Shown here one piece after another: positions 40,075 to 42,905 of a DNA stretch of 42,905 bases (the stretch's first letter is position 1; every line of letters begins with the position of its first letter). This stretch comes from Chromera velia. Lineage: Eukaryota > Sar > Chromeraceae. The stretch is from positions 5,001-47,905 of the forward strand of contig JAHBMJ010000472.1 in the NCBI GenBank assembly GCA_018398765.1, in the 5' to 3' direction. Under the pieces are notes generated by a model. It worked only from the letters and a program-made list of their open reading frames with translations. It had not been told where the DNA came from and did not search any database. The translations under genes were made by a program, and so were the position numbers.

Positions 40075-42462
40075 TTTCTTCCTTTCTTCCTAGCTTTCTT
40101 TCTTTCTTCCTTTCTTCCTTTCTTCCTTTCTTCTTTTCTTCCTTTCTTCCTTTCTTCCTTTCTTCCTTTCTTCCTTCCTTCCTTGAAGTTTCTTCCTTTC
40201 TTCCTTCCTTCCTTCCTTCCTTCCTTCTTTCCTTCCTTCTTTTCTTCCTTCCTTCCTTTCTTCCTTCCTTTCTTCCTTTCTTGCTTTCTTTCTTTCTTTC
40301 TTCCTTTCTTTTTTTCTTTCTTTCTTTCTTCCTTCCTTCCTTTCTTCCTTCCTTCCTTCCTTCCTTCCTTCTTTTCTTCCTTTCTTCCTCTCTTCCTTTC
40401 TTTCTGTTTTCCTTTCTTTCTTTCAAATCCTGCTCACCTGGAAAGAGGAATATCCGCAGCTGTACAGGAGATCGATCATTGGGAGGAAGTCGCAAACCCG
40501 TGTTAGTGAGGAAACTTAAGCGAGAGAACGACAAGAAGGACAGAGAGAGGTCCTGGAGGAAGAGAGAAAAAGAGGGAGAGAGGGAGGAAGACCTAGAGGA
40601 AAACACACAGACACAGACACAGGCAAACACACACAGAGAGAGAGAGAGAGACAGAAGAAGAGGGAGGGAGGGAGCGAGAGGGAGAGGGAGAGGGAGAGCG
40701 AAAGATGATGAGGAATACGATGAGGGCTCGCGGAGAAGAGGAAGAGATTCAGGGGGAGGGAAGAGAGCGAAGGAAAGAGGGAGGGATTAAAGGAAATCGA
40801 AAGGAAGGGAGTAAGGGAGGAAGGAAGGGAGGACGGAACGATGGAAAGGAGGAAGAGAGGGAGGGACGAAGAGAGGGAGAAACAGAGTAGGACGAAAGAG
40901 AGACGGTTTCCTGGGACGGCTCAGCGGTAGGGGACCGGATAAGTAGACCTGGGTTGGAGATGGAAAGCCTTCATGAGACGCTGGACGGACAGACTGACAA
41001 CCTGAGTGACAACTTACAAAAAAAAGAAACTTGAAGAGACGATCGAGGGAGGGAACACAGGCTCCAAAAGAATTCGGTGGGTAAAGGGGGAGCAGTCGAG
41101 CGACGGGCGAGTGAGGAAATTAAGTGAGGATTTAGAAGACGGCGGGAGAGAGAAAAGTTGAACGGATGAAAGAAGTAGGCCCTGCATGGGATACATTGCG
41201 AAAGAAGACTCTAAATTAAGGGGGATGGGGTTCAGGGAAGCAGTTGCATTGGCGAGGGACGCTCTGTTATCGCCTGTATTCCTCTTTCCGACCAGACGTT
41301 TCGTTACTGCTTCGAAATTCTGGTTTCTGGTGTAAGTGCGCGTGTCTTGTCCGTGGCGGGAGCCACGTGTCACTTCCCGGAGGTGAACCTGCATGCCATC
41401 AATGTGTGTGCAGATTTCGCAACAGCCTCAGAGATTGCCGTCGGCGGCAGTGCCTCGGAGCCTTGCAACTTCGTTTGCGACGCCTTTATGATGGCCGACA
41501 CGCTGGGAGAATTGCAGAGCATCCTCAATGCGAATCCCCCAAAGGGCTTTGCTGAGCTGGGGCGTTACGCCCACGAGCTGATCGAGTTCGTGGTGTTTAA
41601 GGACCCGGAGGGGGCAGTGTTCCGGGTTTCTAGAGGACCCGCCGACAGAATCGCGTCGATGCACTCGTGTTCCCTGGCGAGTAAGGGCGCGATGCAAGCC
41701 AGAAATCTGATCAAAGTTCGAGAGGCAGTAGGCCTGAAGAATCTGGGTCTTCAGGTTCCCCCCGATCCTATCAGGCTGGGTGTGGCGTTGCAGCCACTCC
41801 CGCCACTAAGTGCGGCCGATGTCCAGTCTGGGGCTCTTGCTTCTTTGCAGTCTCCGTTTTCTTCCCGACACCAGATCTGGCGGCTCGTCGGAATTGTCAG
41901 CAACAGGACAGTGCTGACTGTCGAGCGAGCTGTCGAGGAACAGGGGGGGGAAGGGGTCGACGCTAGCGAAGTTGCGGAAGACCCCAACCCTCCCCTCGTC
42001 CGACTGACGGGATTGCCTCTACCCACCACGAATGAGACTTTGAGCTCTGAACTTGAACAGGTCAACATGCCCTTGAAAAGCATCGAGAGCCTCACTAAGG
42101 TCTGTTGGTTCATACATTCGTACATTGTCTGATTTATTCGGTGAATCACTCTTAGCTGGATTTCTGGTCTTTTCTTCAGATTGATGTTTTTGACAGTCAC
42201 AACTTGTGCCGCAGTTTGAGGCAGTTTCAGTTTGTTTGTTTTTTCCTCAATGAAGTATGTGTGACTCTTGAATTCTGCTCTTTTTGCGTTTTGTCGACTT
42301 TAATTCATCTTGCAAAATGCTTATGGGCTGCATGTGCAGGAAAAGAAGAAAAAGATGGCCTTGGTGCGGTTCATGTACCGGCAGCACGCCGAAGAAGCTG
42401 TCAGGAACTGGCTAAGCCTCTTCGGAGGGGAAGACGTGCGAGCAAATTGGGTGGACGGATGA
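39682..42462 (+). CDS. Protein with C-terminal RRM-like domain, 3 exons
   Basis: Exons are 39682-39800, 41337-42099 and 42340-42462; phases agree (2, 0) and give 1,005 nt, 334 residues. Donors are GTCTTC and GTCTGT; acceptors are GTGTAAG and GTGCAG. Residues 1-39 are Ala-rich, then acidic. Residues 41-250 look like a folded domain (FPEVNLHAINVCADFA and YAHELIEFVVFKDPEG) that I do not recognise. Residues 257-334 look like an RNA-recognition motif: a first strand VRLTGLP (261-267), a helix-like TLSSELEQV, a Lys-rich turn at the exon 2/3 junction, an RNP1-like MALVRFMYRQHAEEA (300-314) and a last VRANWV strand. RNP1 aromatic residues are poorly kept, so RNA binding is not assured. The frame is also open upstream to 39469, and a TGCAG at about 39650 could be an acceptor, so the start may lie in an earlier exon. 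Confidence 0.75.
39801..41336 (+). other. 1.5-kb intron of the RRM-like gene, filled with repeats
   Basis: From the donor to about 40430 it is CTTT/CTTC repeat with CTCT and CTTGC variants. A short unique segment follows (40431-40520). Then come AGAGAG and GGAAGG purine repeats to about 40890, and unique sequence to the acceptor. Long open frames in this zone (Phe/Ser/Leu or Lys/Glu/Arg) are products of the repeats. The two halves are pyrimidine-rich and purine-rich on the same strand, so the intron RNA could fold on itself. Confidence 0.75.
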
Positions 42463-42905
42463 AGGATTTGAAGGAAAGATGGGGATTGACCGGAGTTGAG
42501 CGTACATGACTGACTATTGACTGACTAGTAAATTGTTATTCAAGCTAGTCTTCAAAGCTAGCTTCAAGGTAAAAAATAACTCAGGAACTAGGCGTGGCGG
42601 CTAGATTGATTCAAATAATTTTGATTGATTGATTAGATTTCCTGAAGAAAGAAATCAGTCGGATTCAGTCCATCTAATCTAAAAAATAAAAAAAATCTAC
42701 GCGCAAAAATCTGGCTAGACCTGCCTATATAGGCTATTATAGAACTGTTAAGGCCTACTTAGAGGGGTTGGCGCTAGTAAGTGCTTGCAGAGGTTCAAGG
42801 GTCTTCAGGGCTTGATGTCGCTGGAGCGATTCAGGTCGATCCTTAGTGACAGACTCGATCGATGTCAGGAGCATGGAGCTTTCTTGCGATTCAGTGATCA
42901 ATCTG
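42463..42905. other. AT-rich 3' flank of the RRM-like gene
   Basis: No coding region is seen. The sequence returns to the AT-rich, microsatellite-poor style of the other intergenic stretches, with GATTGATTGATT near 42620 and AAAAAATAAAAAAAATC near 42682. The 3' UTR and polyadenylation site of the RRM-like gene should lie here, but no clear AATAAA with a downstream element is visible. Confidence 0.4.

Noticed and set aside
39801-40790. Very long open frames (over 280 codons) in the CTTT region
   Set aside because: They are repeat products; splice sites at 39800 and 41336 remove this segment in phase from the RRM-like gene.
40905-40985. tRNA-like sequence (GGCTCAGCGGTAG with a later GGGTTGGAG)
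   Set aside because: The A-box is reasonable, but the B-box match is poor and no cloverleaf with a 7-base acceptor stem and anticodon arm can be formed.

Overview
The window looks like nuclear DNA of an intron-rich protist. Its proteins are eukaryotic, its introns are GT-AG, and introns and intergenic DNA are full of tetranucleotide and dinucleotide microsatellites ((GAAA)n/(CTTT)n, (CA)n, (GA)n, (GACA)n). Several proteins carry long low-complexity insertions. The style fits a chromerid alga such as Chromera velia, or a related alveolate. This is inference from genome style and not from a marker gene. Two runs of N (31987-31989 and 34433) show a draft scaffold.

Four genes are well supported, and a fifth is tentative. 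(1) 12609-26934, minus strand: an 18-exon gene for a P5B-type P-type ATPase (ATP13A2 family). My exon chain gives one open frame of 7,110 nt, about 2,369 residues, roughly twice the usual length because of large disordered insertions. (2) 31074-37046, minus strand: an 11-exon gene for a RagC/D (Gtr2)-type GTPase of about 424 residues. Two of its exons sit in a 900-bp duplication beside a 1-N gap, which is probably an assembly error. (3) 37862-38908, plus strand: an intronless gene for a protein with an F-box-like start and ankyrin-like segments, head to head with the Rag gene. (4) 39682-42462, plus strand: a three-exon gene of about 334 residues ending in an RRM-like domain, with a 1.5-kb CTTT-rich intron. 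(5) 2924-4724, plus strand: a low-complexity open frame of uncertain structure.

Layout: 1-12.6 kb is mostly repeat-rich DNA with the tentative gene and an AT-rich stretch (11.4-12.6 kb) that holds an element with inverted ends. 12.6-27 kb is the P5B gene. 27-31 kb is AT-rich intergenic DNA with a long hairpin and direct repeats. 31-37 kb is the Rag gene. 37-38.9 kb is a divergent promoter region and the F-box-like gene. 39-42.5 kb is the RRM-like gene. The last 440 bases are AT-rich flank.

In other eukaryotes P5B ATPases export polyamines from late endosomes or lysosomes, and Rag GTPases report amino acids to TORC1 on the same organelle. Their closeness here is notable but may be chance. The most unusual pattern is in the introns. 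Donors follow GTNNGT with frequent C at +3, several open directly into (GTCA)n or (GTCG)n arrays, and most acceptors end in GCAG.
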